Below, piece by piece: positions 30,305-39,495 of a stretch of DNA of 64,000 nt (position 1 is its first letter; each line of letters starts with the position of its first letter). The notes under the pieces are model-generated. The model searched no databases. It was not told the DNA's origin and was given only the letters and a program-made list of their open reading frames with translations. Location of the stretch: assembly GCF_029688735.1 (NCBI RefSeq), contig NZ_JARULD010000002.1, forward strand, positions 434,001 through 498,000. The letters run 5' to 3'. The DNA is from Qipengyuania flavescens. Lineage in GTDB: Bacteria; Pseudomonadota; Alphaproteobacteria; Sphingomonadales; Sphingomonadaceae. Made by a program: the position numbers and the translations under genes.

Positions 30305-30343
30305 AAAAAGGCGCTCCCAACCGATCGCGGCAGAAGCGCCTTT
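30305..30343 (-). terminator. Intrinsic terminator after the RTX protease gene
   Basis: Arms AAAGGCGCT and AGCGCCTTT; on the minus strand the hairpin ends in a T-run (CGCCTTTTTC), just after the stop at 30371. Confidence 0.75.
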
Positions 30344-30370
30344 AGATTTGGAACGGCTCAGAATTCGATG

Positions 30371-33001
30371 TCAGACGAACAATGCGTTCTCGTACATCGC
30401 CATTGGCTCAGTCGCTGCGCTGACGTTCGCGCTAAACAACGAACTGTCGACAACTTTGAAATCTGCAGCCGAAAGCGAAGTTCCCGCGGCCACGGTCGCG
30501 AAGAGTTGTGCTGCCTGCGCGCCGCTGCCGTCGGCATCGTACCAGATGTTGCCGCTTGCCTGATCGTAAATGATCCGGTCGTTCGAATCCTGTGCAGACG
30601 TTCCGGCGCGGAAGGCCGAGGCGGCCAGCATTCCCGTCCCCGACAAGGCCGAGAAATCGCCTGCCATGTCGAGCTCGAAGCTGTCGTCACCGGTTCCGAA
30701 GTCGGTGATTTGGTCTGCGTTGGCCGCACCGACCAGGTCGAAGATAAATACGTCACTGGCGTATCCGCCGGTCAACACATCGTTGCCGCTTCCGCCGGCG
30801 AGGCGGTCGTTGCCGGCGCCGCCGTCGAGCAAGTCGTTGCCAGCGCCGCCGTCCAGCTGGTCCCAACCGAACACGCCGAAAAGCTGGTCGTCGTCACCAT
30901 CTCCGAAGAGTTGGTCGGCCCCGTCATTGCCGTTGATCACGTCATTGCCGGATCCGCCGCGGATGATGTCGGTATAATCGCCTCCGTTGATGTCGTCGTT
31001 GCCGCTCTCACCGAAAATCTTGTCCCGACCGCTACCCCCGGTGATGACGTCGTCGCCGATGCCGCCATAGATCAGGTCGCTGTCGTTGCCGCCGTTCAAT
31101 TCATCGTTACCGTTCCCGCCGAGTAGGGTGTCGTTTCCGTCACCACCCCACAGCACATCGTAACCCGATCCTCCGTCGAGCAGGTCATTACCGTCGTTAC
31201 CTTGAAGATTATCGGCCTGATCGCCGCCATAGAGCGTATCGGCTCCGCCTCCACCTTTCAAAATATCGACGCCAATGCCGCCGTACATTGTATCTGCACC
31301 GTTACCTCCCCAAAGCCAGTCGCTTCCGGCGTCACCGTAAAGCGTGTCATTCCCGGCATCGCCTTTCAGGAAATCTTCGCCGTCGCCGCCGCGAAGAAGA
31401 TCGTCGCCCGCTTCACCATACGCACTGTCGTTACCGGCATTGCCTTCGATATCATCGTCACCGCCGCCGCCAAACAGGAAATCATTGTCACTGCCTCCGC
31501 GCAGCGTGTCGTTCCCGAACATCCCGAACAGATAATCGCTGCCGAAATTCCCACGTAAAAGATTATCGGCCGAATTGCCGTAAATCCGGTCGCTACCCGA
31601 CCCGCCGGTCGCATTCTCGATTACGGTCCCCCTCGCGATCGAAACGTTGCCGATCAGCGAACCGACATTCGAGAAGCTTTCTTGGCGCAGATCGATCAGC
31701 TGGTCGTTCGAAAAGCCTGAATAATTGAGCGTATCTGTACCGCCGCTATCGACCACGGTGTATGCAGACGCGGAAAACAGGGTAGCGTCATAGACGTCGC
31801 GGTTTGCAGTGCTATAAAAGCCGTATGTCGTATCACCCAGTCGCGTAGTGGAAGACAGCCCGTAGAGATTGCCGATTGCTACGACATCGCCGTTCATCGG
31901 AGTCAGGAGGAAGGCGCGGGAAAAGTCCTGATCGCTGAAGTAGGAATTTTCCGTCTGGCTGAAATACGACATGACGGTCGTCGACCAGCTGTCATTCAGG
32001 TATAGCGCATCGTCAGCATAACTGGCGTTGCCGTTGTAATTTCCGGCATGTCCCAGGCCCAGAGCGTGTCCGATCTCGTGAATGTAGGTCTGGAAGGAAT
32101 ATGTATCGAGCGTCGTACCGTAGTTCGCCAGCCACGCGGCCGAAATATTGATGGTGGCCGAAGCGATAGTCCCGCCGGAATAGGACGTGGAAGCATAAGC
32201 TCCGCTTTCCGTATCCTGGAAGGTCAGTTCCGCGCCGCTCGCAACCGAAACGAATTCGATACCCGTGATATCGCTCCAGAGAAGAAGGGCCTGGGTCGCG
32301 AGATATTGCGCCTCTGCCGGCAGCGCGCTGATATCGTAGGTGAGTTCTCCATCGCTTCCCACATTCCACGCGCGAGACGAACCTCCCCAATATCCATTGG
32401 TCAGCTGCAACGCTATCTCGTCATAGGTGAACACTCTAAGCGCTTCCGCTTCGGTCACCTCGATCGTATATTCGCCGACTTTGTTGTTCGCGTAAGAATC
32501 GGCTTCTATGTAATATGTCCCGCCCGATGAAGCTGTGAAGCGCAGCAGCGAATTGTAACCGCTACCGCCATCGTCGTTTTCAGCGACCAACACTCCGTTG
32601 CTGTCGTAAACTCGCAGATAGGTATCGCTTACAGGGCTCGCGCCCGATCCAAACAAGGAGATATTGACCGTCTCGCCGGCTTGAAACGTGATCTTGAACC
32701 AATCCGTGTCGCCAGCGACTTCAAGTTCGTCGGTAGCACTGCCGCCAACCGAAATGGTCGCGGTGGTCGTGGTGTCGCCGGGAATATCGACCCCCGCCGC
32801 GCTTGGCGAAAAGGCCGCCTGGATCACGTCCGCTGTCGGCTTGGCAGTCACACCGCAGCATGCACATGCGCATGTCTGCGCATGGCCGAAATCGTAGTCC
32901 ACCGGGTCGATCTGGGTCAAACCGAAGGCTCTGCCCAATGAAAAGGAGGGTTCGTTTCGAGAACCAAAACGAGCAATGTTCAGACCGTCCAAAGAAAACA
33001 T
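30371..33001 (-). CDS. Secreted serralysin-like M10 metallopeptidase with RTX calcium-binding repeats
   Basis: 876 aa. No Sec signal; a short N-terminus carries the Cys cluster TCACACCG (Cys 44, 46, 48 and 49). A bacterial pre-peptidase C-terminal-type domain follows (about 85-185, DTDWFKITFQAGETVNI). The zinc site HEIGHALGLGH is at about 307-317 and the Met-turn at VMSYFS. From about 463 to 754 there are some 30 nonapeptide repeats of the GGxGxDxLx type, then a C-terminal secretion region. RTX proteins leave through a type I ABC/MFP/TolC system; none is encoded nearby. GGGAG is the RBS before the ATG at 33001. Confidence 0.92.
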   Translation of the reverse strand: MFSLDGLNIARFGSRNEPSFSLGRAFGLTQIDPVDYDFGHAQTCACACCGVTAKPTADVIQAAFSPSAAGVDIPGDTTTTATISVGGSATDELEVAGDTDWFKITFQAGETVNISLFGSGASPVSDTYLRVYDSNGVLVAENDDGGSGYNSLLRFTASSGGTYYIEADSYANNKVGEYTIEVTEAEALRVFTYDEIALQLTNGYWGGSSRAWNVGSDGELTYDISALPAEAQYLATQALLLWSDITGIEFVSVASGAELTFQDTESGAYASTSYSGGTIASATINISAAWLANYGTTLDTYSFQTYIHEIGHALGLGHAGNYNGNASYADDALYLNDSWSTTVMSYFSQTENSYFSDQDFSRAFLLTPMNGDVVAIGNLYGLSSTTRLGDTTYGFYSTANRDVYDATLFSASAYTVVDSGGTDTLNYSGFSNDQLIDLRQESFSNVGSLIGNVSIARGTVIENATGGSGSDRIYGNSADNLLRGNFGSDYLFGMFGNDTLRGGSDNDFLFGGGGDDDIEGNAGNDSAYGEAGDDLLRGGDGEDFLKGDAGNDTLYGDAGSDWLWGGNGADTMYGGIGVDILKGGGGADTLYGGDQADNLQGNDGNDLLDGGSGYDVLWGGDGNDTLLGGNGNDELNGGNDSDLIYGGIGDDVITGGSGRDKIFGESGNDDINGGDYTDIIRGGSGNDVINGNDGADQLFGDGDDDQLFGVFGWDQLDGGAGNDLLDGGAGNDRLAGGSGNDVLTGGYASDVFIFDLVGAANADQITDFGTGDDSFELDMAGDFSALSGTGMLAASAFRAGTSAQDSNDRIIYDQASGNIWYDADGSGAQAAQLFATVAAGTSLSAADFKVVDSSLFSANVSAATEPMAMYENALFV

Positions 33002-33208
33002 GACAACTCCCGATCAAGAAAAGCCGCCGCCGATCCCTAGCGGAAACTTCCTCGCTGAGCATATAACCAGTCTATCTTTAACGAAACCTAACTCGCCCGC
33101 AAGTCGATTGCGGGCACCCGCCGTACATTGGGTTCAGGCGGGCGAATGTTATCTTCGGGGGGAGGGAGGACAGGTGAGGCTTAGCGCTGAACCGTTGGTA
33201 AATGTTCC

Positions 33209-34864
33209 CTATCCTCCGCCCGGCCCGGTCGGGCCGAGAGGCTCGCGGCGAGGCTTCGGCTTGCCGGGATGCTTGCCTTCCTCGTCCCATTCGATGCGGT
33301 AAAGATCGAAGCGTCGGTCCGCGAGATTGCGGACGGTCCCTTCGGCGCGTGCCCAGCTGAGATCGGCGAGATTTACGTCACTGATCGTCAGCGTTTCGAC
33401 GTTCTCGCTCGATTCGGCAGCGATACCGTCGCGGGCGAAGGGGAAGTCGCAGGGCGTCAAGATGCAGCTCTGGGCATACTGGATGTCCATATTGCCGACA
33501 TTGGGCAGGTTGCCGACATTGCCGGAGAGCACGACGAAGCACTGGTTCTCGATCGCGCGCGCCTGTCCGCAATACCGCACGCGCAAATAACCCTGCCGGC
33601 TGTCGGTGCAGAAGGGCACAAAGATGATGCGCGCACCCTCGTCGGCGAGGCGGCGGCTGAGTTCGGGGAATTCACTGTCGTAGCAGATCTGCACGCCGAT
33701 GGGGCCGCAGTCGGTCTGGATGACTTCGACCTTGTCGCCGCCCTTGATGTTCCACCAGTACCGTTCGTTGGGGGTAGGGTGGATCTTCTCCTGCGCATGG
33801 ACCGATCCGTCGCGCAGGCAGACGTATGCGACATTGTGGATGTCCCCGTCCTCCATGCGGGTCGGGTGGCTCCCGGCGATGATGTTGATGTTATAGCGCA
33901 TTGCCATGTCGGAGATGTCGTCGCGCAGGCGCGGCGTGTATTCGGACAGCCGCTCGATCGCCTCGACGGGGGAGAGCTCTTTCTCTTCGAAGCTCAGCAG
34001 CATCAGCGTGAAGAGTTCGGGAAAGACGATGAAATCCGCCTCGTAATCGCTTGCGACGTCTACGAAATATGTGACGTGGCGCATGAACTCATCGTAATCC
34101 GCAACCGCGCGCGCCTGCAGCTGGCAAGTGGCCACGCGTACGGCCTCCACACCGCGCGGGAGGCGCTTCTTCACCGGCTGGTCACGCTCGACATAGGGGT
34201 TGCGCCAGACCATCATCACGGCATTGGCCATGCTGGCCTTATCCTCGGGGAGGTACCCTTCCATGATCCGCTCGGGCTCGAAGCCGTTGGCGAGCTGGAA
34301 GCGCAGGACGGGGTCGTGCAGCTTACCTTCGACCACCTTGTCGAGATAGTCCTGCGGGTTCTCGACGCGGCGGCGGAAGCGGCGGTAGTTCGGGATGCGG
34401 CCGGCGAAGACGATGCCGGTCAGATCCTTCTCCTCGGCCAGCGCGCGGCGCTCTTCATAGAGGCGGCGCCCGATGCGGACTCCGCGCACCTTGGGATCGA
34501 CGCACATCTCGTAGCCATAAAGCCAGTCGCCGGTGGGATCGTGGCGGCTGCCGAAGCCGTTGCCGGTGATTTCCTCCCAGTCGTGATCTTGGAAGGCCAG
34601 CGCTTCGGCTAGCTGCATGGTCGCGCAATAGCCGACAACTTCCTCGTCGAGCAGGGCGACGAAGCAGCCTTCCTTGAAATTGTTGATCTGGCCGCGGATC
34701 TCGCCGTGCGTATAGGCAGGCATGTCCTCGTAAACCCGGCGTACCAGGTTGGCGATGCCCGGAATATCCTTGATCATAGCGTTACGCACTTCGAGCCGGC
34801 GCTGGCCGAACTTCTCGCTGCCCTTGCGCTTCGGCGTGCGCTTCTTTGCCGGTGGTTTAGCCAA
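33209..34864 (-). CDS. GNAT-acetyltransferase / carbon-nitrogen hydrolase fusion protein
   Basis: 551 aa. Residues about 20-190 are a GNAT domain (VRGVRIGRRLYEERRALAEE as acetyl-CoA loop). Residues about 240-520 are a nitrilase-superfamily domain with the Glu-Lys-Cys triad: Glu in VFPELFTL (about 282), Lys in QEKIHPTP (about 360), Cys in GVQICYDSEFPE (about 393). This fused architecture is known in several bacterial groups, but the substrate is unknown. The C-terminal tail is proline/glycine-rich. The RTX gene follows downstream on the same strand. Confidence 0.9.
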   Translation of the reverse strand: MAKPPAKKRTPKRKGSEKFGQRRLEVRNAMIKDIPGIANLVRRVYEDMPAYTHGEIRGQINNFKEGCFVALLDEEVVGYCATMQLAEALAFQDHDWEEITGNGFGSRHDPTGDWLYGYEMCVDPKVRGVRIGRRLYEERRALAEEKDLTGIVFAGRIPNYRRFRRRVENPQDYLDKVVEGKLHDPVLRFQLANGFEPERIMEGYLPEDKASMANAVMMVWRNPYVERDQPVKKRLPRGVEAVRVATCQLQARAVADYDEFMRHVTYFVDVASDYEADFIVFPELFTLMLLSFEEKELSPVEAIERLSEYTPRLRDDISDMAMRYNINIIAGSHPTRMEDGDIHNVAYVCLRDGSVHAQEKIHPTPNERYWWNIKGGDKVEVIQTDCGPIGVQICYDSEFPELSRRLADEGARIIFVPFCTDSRQGYLRVRYCGQARAIENQCFVVLSGNVGNLPNVGNMDIQYAQSCILTPCDFPFARDGIAAESSENVETLTISDVNLADLSWARAEGTVRNLADRRFDLYRIEWDEEGKHPGKPKPRREPLGPTGPGGG

Positions 34865-34895
34865 TGTCGTCCCCGTTGTTCTGCGATCCGCAAAC

Positions 34896-34924
34896 AGAAA
34901 CGGGGCCGGCGCGCGCCGACCCCG
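34896..34924 (-). terminator. Intrinsic terminator after icd
   Basis: Stem CGGGGCCGGCG / CGCCGACCCCG (34901-34924), followed on the minus strand by TTTCTGTTTG. It separates icd from the GNAT-nitrilase gene, although a downstream start at 34864 is very near. Confidence 0.7.
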
Positions 34925-34969
34925 TATGGTCTAGCCATGCCTACGTAATGACGCAGGCGGCGATGGGTT

Positions 34970-36190
34970 TCAGCCCCAGTTGGCCATTTCGGCCTCAAGA
35001 CCCTCGACGATCGCCTCGAAGAACTGCTCGGTCGTCATCCAGCTCTGCTGCGGACCGATCAGAAGCGCGAGATCCTTCGTCATTTTGCCGCTTTCGACGG
35101 TCTTGATGCAGACCTTCTCCAGCGTTTCGGCGAACTTCACTACATCGGGCGTGTCGTCGAACTTGCCGCGATACATCAGGCCGCGCGTCCAGGCGAAGAT
35201 GCTGGCGATCGGGTTGGTGCTGGTCGCCTTGCCTTCCTGGTGCTGGCGATAGTGGCGGGTGACGGTGCCGTGTGCCGCTTCCGCTTCCACGGTCTTGCCA
35301 TCGGGCGTCATCAGCACGCTGGTCATCAGGCCGAGGCTGCCGAAGCCCTGCGCCACGATGTCCGACTGTACGTCGCCGTCATAGTTCTTGCAGGCCCAGA
35401 CGAACTTGCCGTTCCACTTGAGCGCCGCGGCGACCATGTCGTCGATCAGGCGGTGTTCGTAGGTCAGGCCGTGCTTCTCGAACTCGGTCTTGTATTCGGC
35501 TTCGAAGACCTCCTCGAACAGGTCCTTGAAGCGGCCATCGTACTTCTTGAGGATGGTGTTCTTGGTCGAAAGGTAGACCGGCCATTTGCGGTCGAGGCCG
35601 TAAGCGAAGCTGGCGCGGGCGAAGTCGCGGATCGAATCGTCGAGATTGTACATCGTCATCGCGACGCCCGGGCTCGGGAATTCGAAGACATCGATGTCGA
35701 TATTCTCGCCGTTCTCGCCTTCGAAGACCATGCGCAGCTTGCCCTTGCCGGGGATCAGCGTGTCCTTGGCGCGGTACTGGTCGCCGAAAGCATGGCGGCC
35801 GACCACGATGGGGTCGGTCCAGCCCGGCACAAGGCGCGGCACGTTGTCGATGACGATCGGCTCGCGGAAGACGACACCGCCGAGGATGTTGCGGATGGTG
35901 CCGTTGGGGCTGACCCACATCTTCTTGAGGTCGAATTCCTCGACGCGCGCTTCGTCGGGGGTAATGGTGGCGCATTTCACGCCGACGCCATGCTCCTTGA
36001 TGGCATTGGCGGCATCGATCGTGATCTGGTCGTCGGTCTCGTCGCGCTTCTCGATCGAAAGGTCGTAATATTTGAGGTCGATCTCGAGGTAGGGCAGGAT
36101 CAGCCGCTCGCGGATCCACTGCCAGATGATTTTCGTCATTTCGTCGCCGTCGAGTTCGACGACCGGGTTGGCTACCTTGATCTTGGCCAT
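34970..36190 (-). CDS. icd: NADP-dependent isocitrate dehydrogenase
   Basis: 406 aa. The N-terminus [19 protein letters not shown] and the blocks [17 protein letters not shown] and [14 protein letters not shown] belong to the eukaryote-like (type II) NADP isocitrate dehydrogenases common in alphaproteobacteria. It makes 2-oxoglutarate in the TCA cycle. It is monocistronic, with a terminator downstream. Confidence 0.97.
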   Translation of the reverse strand: MAKIKVANPVVELDGDEMTKIIWQWIRERLILPYLEIDLKYYDLSIEKRDETDDQITIDAANAIKEHGVGVKCATITPDEARVEEFDLKKMWVSPNGTIRNILGGVVFREPIVIDNVPRLVPGWTDPIVVGRHAFGDQYRAKDTLIPGKGKLRMVFEGENGENIDIDVFEFPSPGVAMTMYNLDDSIRDFARASFAYGLDRKWPVYLSTKNTILKKYDGRFKDLFEEVFEAEYKTEFEKHGLTYEHRLIDDMVAAALKWNGKFVWACKNYDGDVQSDIVAQGFGSLGLMTSVLMTPDGKTVEAEAAHGTVTRHYRQHQEGKATSTNPIASIFAWTRGLMYRGKFDDTPDVVKFAETLEKVCIKTVESGKMTKDLALLIGPQQSWMTTEQFFEAIVEGLEAEMANWG

Positions 36191-36291
36191 GAGTTTCCTG
36201 TCTGTTCGAATGAGATTGCGGGCGCTTTAGCAGAGGGGCGCGTGAGGGCAAGTGAGCGGGCGGACGAGCGGCAGCCCGTCTTTGAATAACA

Positions 36292-36342
36292 GGGTCAGCC
36301 AGTATGGTTCGAAGTGTTCGTGTCTAATGGTCGAACCCTGAC
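36292..36342. repeat. Long inverted repeat upstream of icd
   Basis: GGTTCGA (36306-36312) pairs with TCGAACC (36331-36337), and flanking GTCAG (36294-36298) pairs with CTGAC (36338-36342), with a 7-nt bulge on the left arm. On the plus strand it is followed by TTTCTCG. It lies between the diverging transcript ends of icd and the small secreted protein and has no coding content. Confidence 0.4.
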
Positions 36343-36395
36343 TTTCTCGCCCCAGCCAATCCTGCGACCTATGATAGGGTTCGCTATGCACAACA

Positions 36396-36425
36396 AAAAG
36401 AGCCGGCCCCTGAGGGACCGGCTCA
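36396..36425 (-). terminator. Intrinsic terminator of the small secreted-protein gene
   Basis: On the minus strand GAGCCGGTCC and GGGCCGGCTC form the stem and TTTTTG follows. It ends right after the stop at 36448. Confidence 0.8.
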
Positions 36426-36447
36426 AATGTTCAACTCGGCTTACCGA

Positions 36448-36720
36448 TTAGGCGCCGGGCGAGAAATCGTCGTCGTCGTCATCGGCAGCAATGATGATGC
36501 CGGTGATGATTGCAATACCAGCAATGATTGCAATGATGAGACCGGGACCAGCCAGACGCTCTTCCTTCTTGACCGAGGTGGTAGCACGCTCGCCGAGAGT
36601 GACCGTACCAGCCTGAGTCGCAGGCAGGGAAGCGCCAGCCGAAGTGCCAGCCGATGCCGCAATCGGGCTAACCGCGAGACCGATTGCCGCTGCGCCAGCC
36701 ATGATAGTCTTCAAAGTCAT
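36448..36720 (-). CDS. Small secreted protein with hydrophobic segment and acidic tail
   Basis: 90 aa. Signal peptide MTLKTIMAGAAAIGLAVSPI cleaved after AASA. Middle part rich in Ala, Thr and Ser, then KKEER. The hydrophobic segment GPGLIIAIIAGIAIITGIII may re-enter or anchor in the membrane, and the C-terminus AADDDDDDFSPGA is strongly acidic. I do not recognise it; similar small proteins are common in sphingomonads from memory, but this is not verified. It has its own promoter region and terminator. Confidence 0.7.
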   Translation of the reverse strand: MTLKTIMAGAAAIGLAVSPIAASAGTSAGASLPATQAGTVTLGERATTSVKKEERLAGPGLIIAIIAGIAIITGIIIAADDDDDDFSPGA

Positions 36721-37033
36721 ATAAAACTCCAGTTTCTGTGTTTATCAATTCGATGCCTAGACGCCCTACGCATCGGACGCAAGTGTGAATACATGGTTCT
36801 TGAGTATGCAATGCCCAGAACGCGGAAAAACTCGATAAAATGTGGCAGTTAAGAAACAGTTTGCGACGTGTCGGTTCTTGAATGAGATGAATCGAGCGTT
36901 GCGTTCGCGGGTCAGTCGTCGCCCAAAATCATTGCACACGAGAGGGATGGTTTGTAGAGGACTGTCGCGCGCTGGCCTACTGACGGTTTCGATCGGCCGT
37001 TGATGCACTCTCTCCACCGAAACGGGTTTTGCT
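36721..37033. promoter_or_regulatory. Intergenic promoter region of the polysaccharide locus
   Basis: A 313-nt stretch, AT-richer than the surrounding genes, between the divergent small secreted-protein gene and rmlC. No tRNA, repeat or coding frame is evident. It should hold the promoters for both. No RfaH/ops element is recognised. Confidence 0.45.
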
Positions 37034-37600
37034 GTGATTGATTCAATACGGGCTTTCGAACGGTTGCCCGACGTGTTTGCCATAACAGTGAAAAGATTCG
37101 AAGACGAGCGGGGTTGGTTCAGCGAAAGCTGGAGCAAGCGCAACTTACGGGCGTCCGGCGTTGATCTGCCGGAGTTCGTCCAGGACAATCACTCGATATC
37201 GTTCTCGAAAAACACAGTGCGCGGACTTCACTTCCAAGCACCGCCGCACGCGCAGGGCAAGCTCGTGCGCTGTGGGCGGGGGCGCCTCTTCGATGTGGCA
37301 GTCGATGCGCGGCAGGGTTCGCCCACCTACGGGGAATGGGTCGGCGAAGAACTGACCGCGGACAACGGCGTGCAATTATGGATACCAGCAGGATTTCTTC
37401 ATGGCTTCGTCACCCTCGAGGATGACACCGAAATCGTTTATAAATGCACGGATTTCTACTCGCGCGAGTGCGATGGCGCGGTACGATGGGACAGCTTGAA
37501 TATCGATTGGCCTACTACCGGCGATGTCAAGCTGTCGGAAAAGGACGCTGCTGCGCCGCCCTTCGACCAGTTCGTATCTCCATTTTCCTGGAAAGGATGA
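37034..37600 (+). CDS. rfbC: dTDP-4-dehydrorhamnose 3,5-epimerase
   Basis: 188 aa from a GTG start (VIDSIRAFERLPD). The cupin core contains FVQDNHSISFSKNTVRGLHFQ (catalytic-type His/Asp), GRGRLFDVAVDARQGSPTYG and WIPAGFLHGFVTL. It converts dTDP-4-keto-6-deoxyglucose toward dTDP-L-rhamnose. First gene of the rmlCBDA operon; rfbB starts 3 nt after its stop. Confidence 0.93.
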   Translation: MIDSIRAFERLPDVFAITVKRFEDERGWFSESWSKRNLRASGVDLPEFVQDNHSISFSKNTVRGLHFQAPPHAQGKLVRCGRGRLFDVAVDARQGSPTYGEWVGEELTADNGVQLWIPAGFLHGFVTLEDDTEIVYKCTDFYSRECDGAVRWDSLNIDWPTTGDVKLSEKDAAAPPFDQFVSPFSWKG

Positions 37601-37603
37601 ACG

Positions 37604-38650
37604 ATGAAGATCCTGATTACCGGCGGTGCCGGCTTCATCGGCTCCGCAGTCGTGAGACTTGCAATCGCACGCGGTCACGAAGTGGTGAATTGCGACGCGC
37701 TCACCTACGCAGCCTGCCTTGCAAATGTGGCTGACGCAGCCGAAAGCCCGCGATACTCTTTCGAGCAGGTCGATATCCGTGATCGTGAGGCCATCGACAA
37801 GGTCCTGGCAGAGCACCGCCCCGATTCGATCATGCATCTCGCGGCGGAAAGCCATGTCGATCGCTCGATCGATGGGCCGTCCGATTTTATCGAGACCAAC
37901 ATTACCGGCACATTCAATACTCTGGAAGCTGCGCGGGCGTATTGGCTAGCGCAAGGCAAGCCGGAGACTTTCCGTTTTCACCATATATCGACGGACGAGG
38001 TGTACGGATCGCTTGGCGACACCGGTATGTTCACGGAAGATACCGCCTACGATCCTCGTTCGCCATATTCAGCTAGTAAAGCGGCCTCCGATCACCTCGT
38101 GCGGGCATGGCACGAGACTTACGACCTGCCCGTGGTGATCACAAATTGTTCCAACAATTACGGCCCCTACCACTTCCCGGAAAAGCTTGTTCCGGTGGTG
38201 ATTCTCAATGCCATTCACGGCCGCGAAATCCCGATCTATGGGAAGGGTGATAACGTACGCGATTGGCTTTTCGTAGAAGACCATGCCGATGCCCTGCTGC
38301 TGGTACTGGACAAGGGCAAGGATGGCCGAAGCTACAATATCGGCGGCGAAAACGAGCGTACGAACCTGCAGTTGGTCCATGCGATCTGCGATATCCTCGA
38401 TCGGCTCCAGCCGCGCGACGACGGCAAGAGCTATCGCGAACAGATCACCTTCGTCCAGGATCGTCCCGGTCATGACCTGCGCTACGCCATCGACCCGAGC
38501 CGCATTCGCGAAGAGCTTGGGTGGAGGCCTTCGGTAACCGTAGAGGAGGGTCTCGAGCGAACGGTAACGTGGTATCTTGATAACCGCGACTGGTGGCAGG
38601 CGCTGCTCGATCGCAAGGGCGTGGGCGAAAGGCTGGGGACCAAGGCGTGA
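37604..38650 (+). CDS. rfbB: dTDP-glucose 4,6-dehydratase
   Basis: 348 aa. [17 protein letters not shown] (NAD binding), [28 protein letters not shown], catalytic [13 protein letters not shown], and [14 protein letters not shown], all textbook RmlB. Its final TGA overlaps the GTG start of rfbD. Confidence 0.97.
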   Translation: MKILITGGAGFIGSAVVRLAIARGHEVVNCDALTYAACLANVADAAESPRYSFEQVDIRDREAIDKVLAEHRPDSIMHLAAESHVDRSIDGPSDFIETNITGTFNTLEAARAYWLAQGKPETFRFHHISTDEVYGSLGDTGMFTEDTAYDPRSPYSASKAASDHLVRAWHETYDLPVVITNCSNNYGPYHFPEKLVPVVILNAIHGREIPIYGKGDNVRDWLFVEDHADALLLVLDKGKDGRSYNIGGENERTNLQLVHAICDILDRLQPRDDGKSYREQITFVQDRPGHDLRYAIDPSRIREELGWRPSVTVEEGLERTVTWYLDNRDWWQALLDRKGVGERLGTKA

Positions 38651-39495
38651 TCCTCGTATTCGGTCAATCCGGGCAGGTTGCGAGAGAACTTGCGCGCCTG
38701 CCGATCGAGGCGCGGTTCCTTTCGCGCGCCGAAGCGGATTTTGCCGATCCGTCTGCGTGCGCGGCGCTGGTGGCGGGCCTGGACGATGTCGAAGCGGTCA
38801 TCAATGCAGTGGCTTACACAGCAGTCGACCAGGCGGAGGAGGAAGAAGGCATAGCCCATGTGGTCAATGCCGATACTCCAGGGGCCATTGCTGCCGCTTG
38901 TGCACGACGAGACATTCCGATCGTTCATATTTCGACCGATTACGTATTCTCGGGCGAAGGCGATCACCCATTCTCTCCCTCCGACTCGATTGCGCCGCTC
39001 AATGCATATGGTCGCACCAAAGCTGAGGGTGAGCGGCTGGTGCGCGAGAGCGGGGCCGTACATGGGATCCTGCGAACGAGCTGGGTGTTCTCGGCGCATG
39101 GCGGAAACTTCGTGAAATCGATGCTGCGGCTGGCGGAAACGCGCGACCGCCTGGCGATCGTCGACGACCAGGTGGGTGGACCGACGCCGGCCTCCGCGAT
39201 TGCCGAGGCCGCTGTGCGGATGGCCAAGGTGCTTGTCGACCACCCGGGCAAGTCCGGAACTTATCATTTCTCCGGTACACCCGATGCCAGTTGGGCAGTT
39301 TTCGCTCGCGAAATTTTTGCCGAGGCGGGCAGGGAGGTGACTGTCGAGGATATTCCGACTAGCGACTATCCCACACCGGCCCGTCGCCCTCTCAACAGCC
39401 GTCTTGACTGCAGCAGACTGGCCGAATTCGATCTCGAACGACCTGACTGGCGCGAAGCGCTACGCGGCGTTCTGAAGGAACTGGACGCTCAATGA
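38647..39495 (+). CDS. rfbD: dTDP-4-dehydrorhamnose reductase
   Basis: 282 aa from a GTG at 38647 ([16 protein letters not shown]), overlapping rfbB by 4 nt (GTGA); the longer frame from 38593 would lack a proper N-terminal Rossmann start. FGQSGQVA binds [21 protein letters not shown] and YGRTKAEGE give the SDR active site. Reduces the 4-keto group to give dTDP-L-rhamnose. Overlaps rfbA by 4 nt. Confidence 0.93.
   Translation: MILVFGQSGQVARELARLPIEARFLSRAEADFADPSACAALVAGLDDVEAVINAVAYTAVDQAEEEEGIAHVVNADTPGAIAAACARRDIPIVHISTDYVFSGEGDHPFSPSDSIAPLNAYGRTKAEGERLVRESGAVHGILRTSWVFSAHGGNFVKSMLRLAETRDRLAIVDDQVGGPTPASAIAEAAVRMAKVLVDHPGKSGTYHFSGTPDASWAVFAREIFAEAGREVTVEDIPTSDYPTPARRPLNSRLDCSRLAEFDLERPDWREALRGVLKELDAQ

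Noticed and set aside
30302..31126. Valine/alanine-rich plus-strand repeat protein
   Set aside because: It is the mirror frame of the RTX nonapeptide repeats of the protease on the minus strand.
30740..31620. Regular short repeats resembling a CRISPR-like array
   Set aside because: The 27-nt periodicity is that of the nonapeptide RTX repeats, with degenerate units and no spacer structure.
33060..33100. Possible CtrA site (TTAA...TAAC) before the RTX gene
   Set aside because: The spacing does not fit TTAA-N7-TTAA, so it is not a supported binding site.
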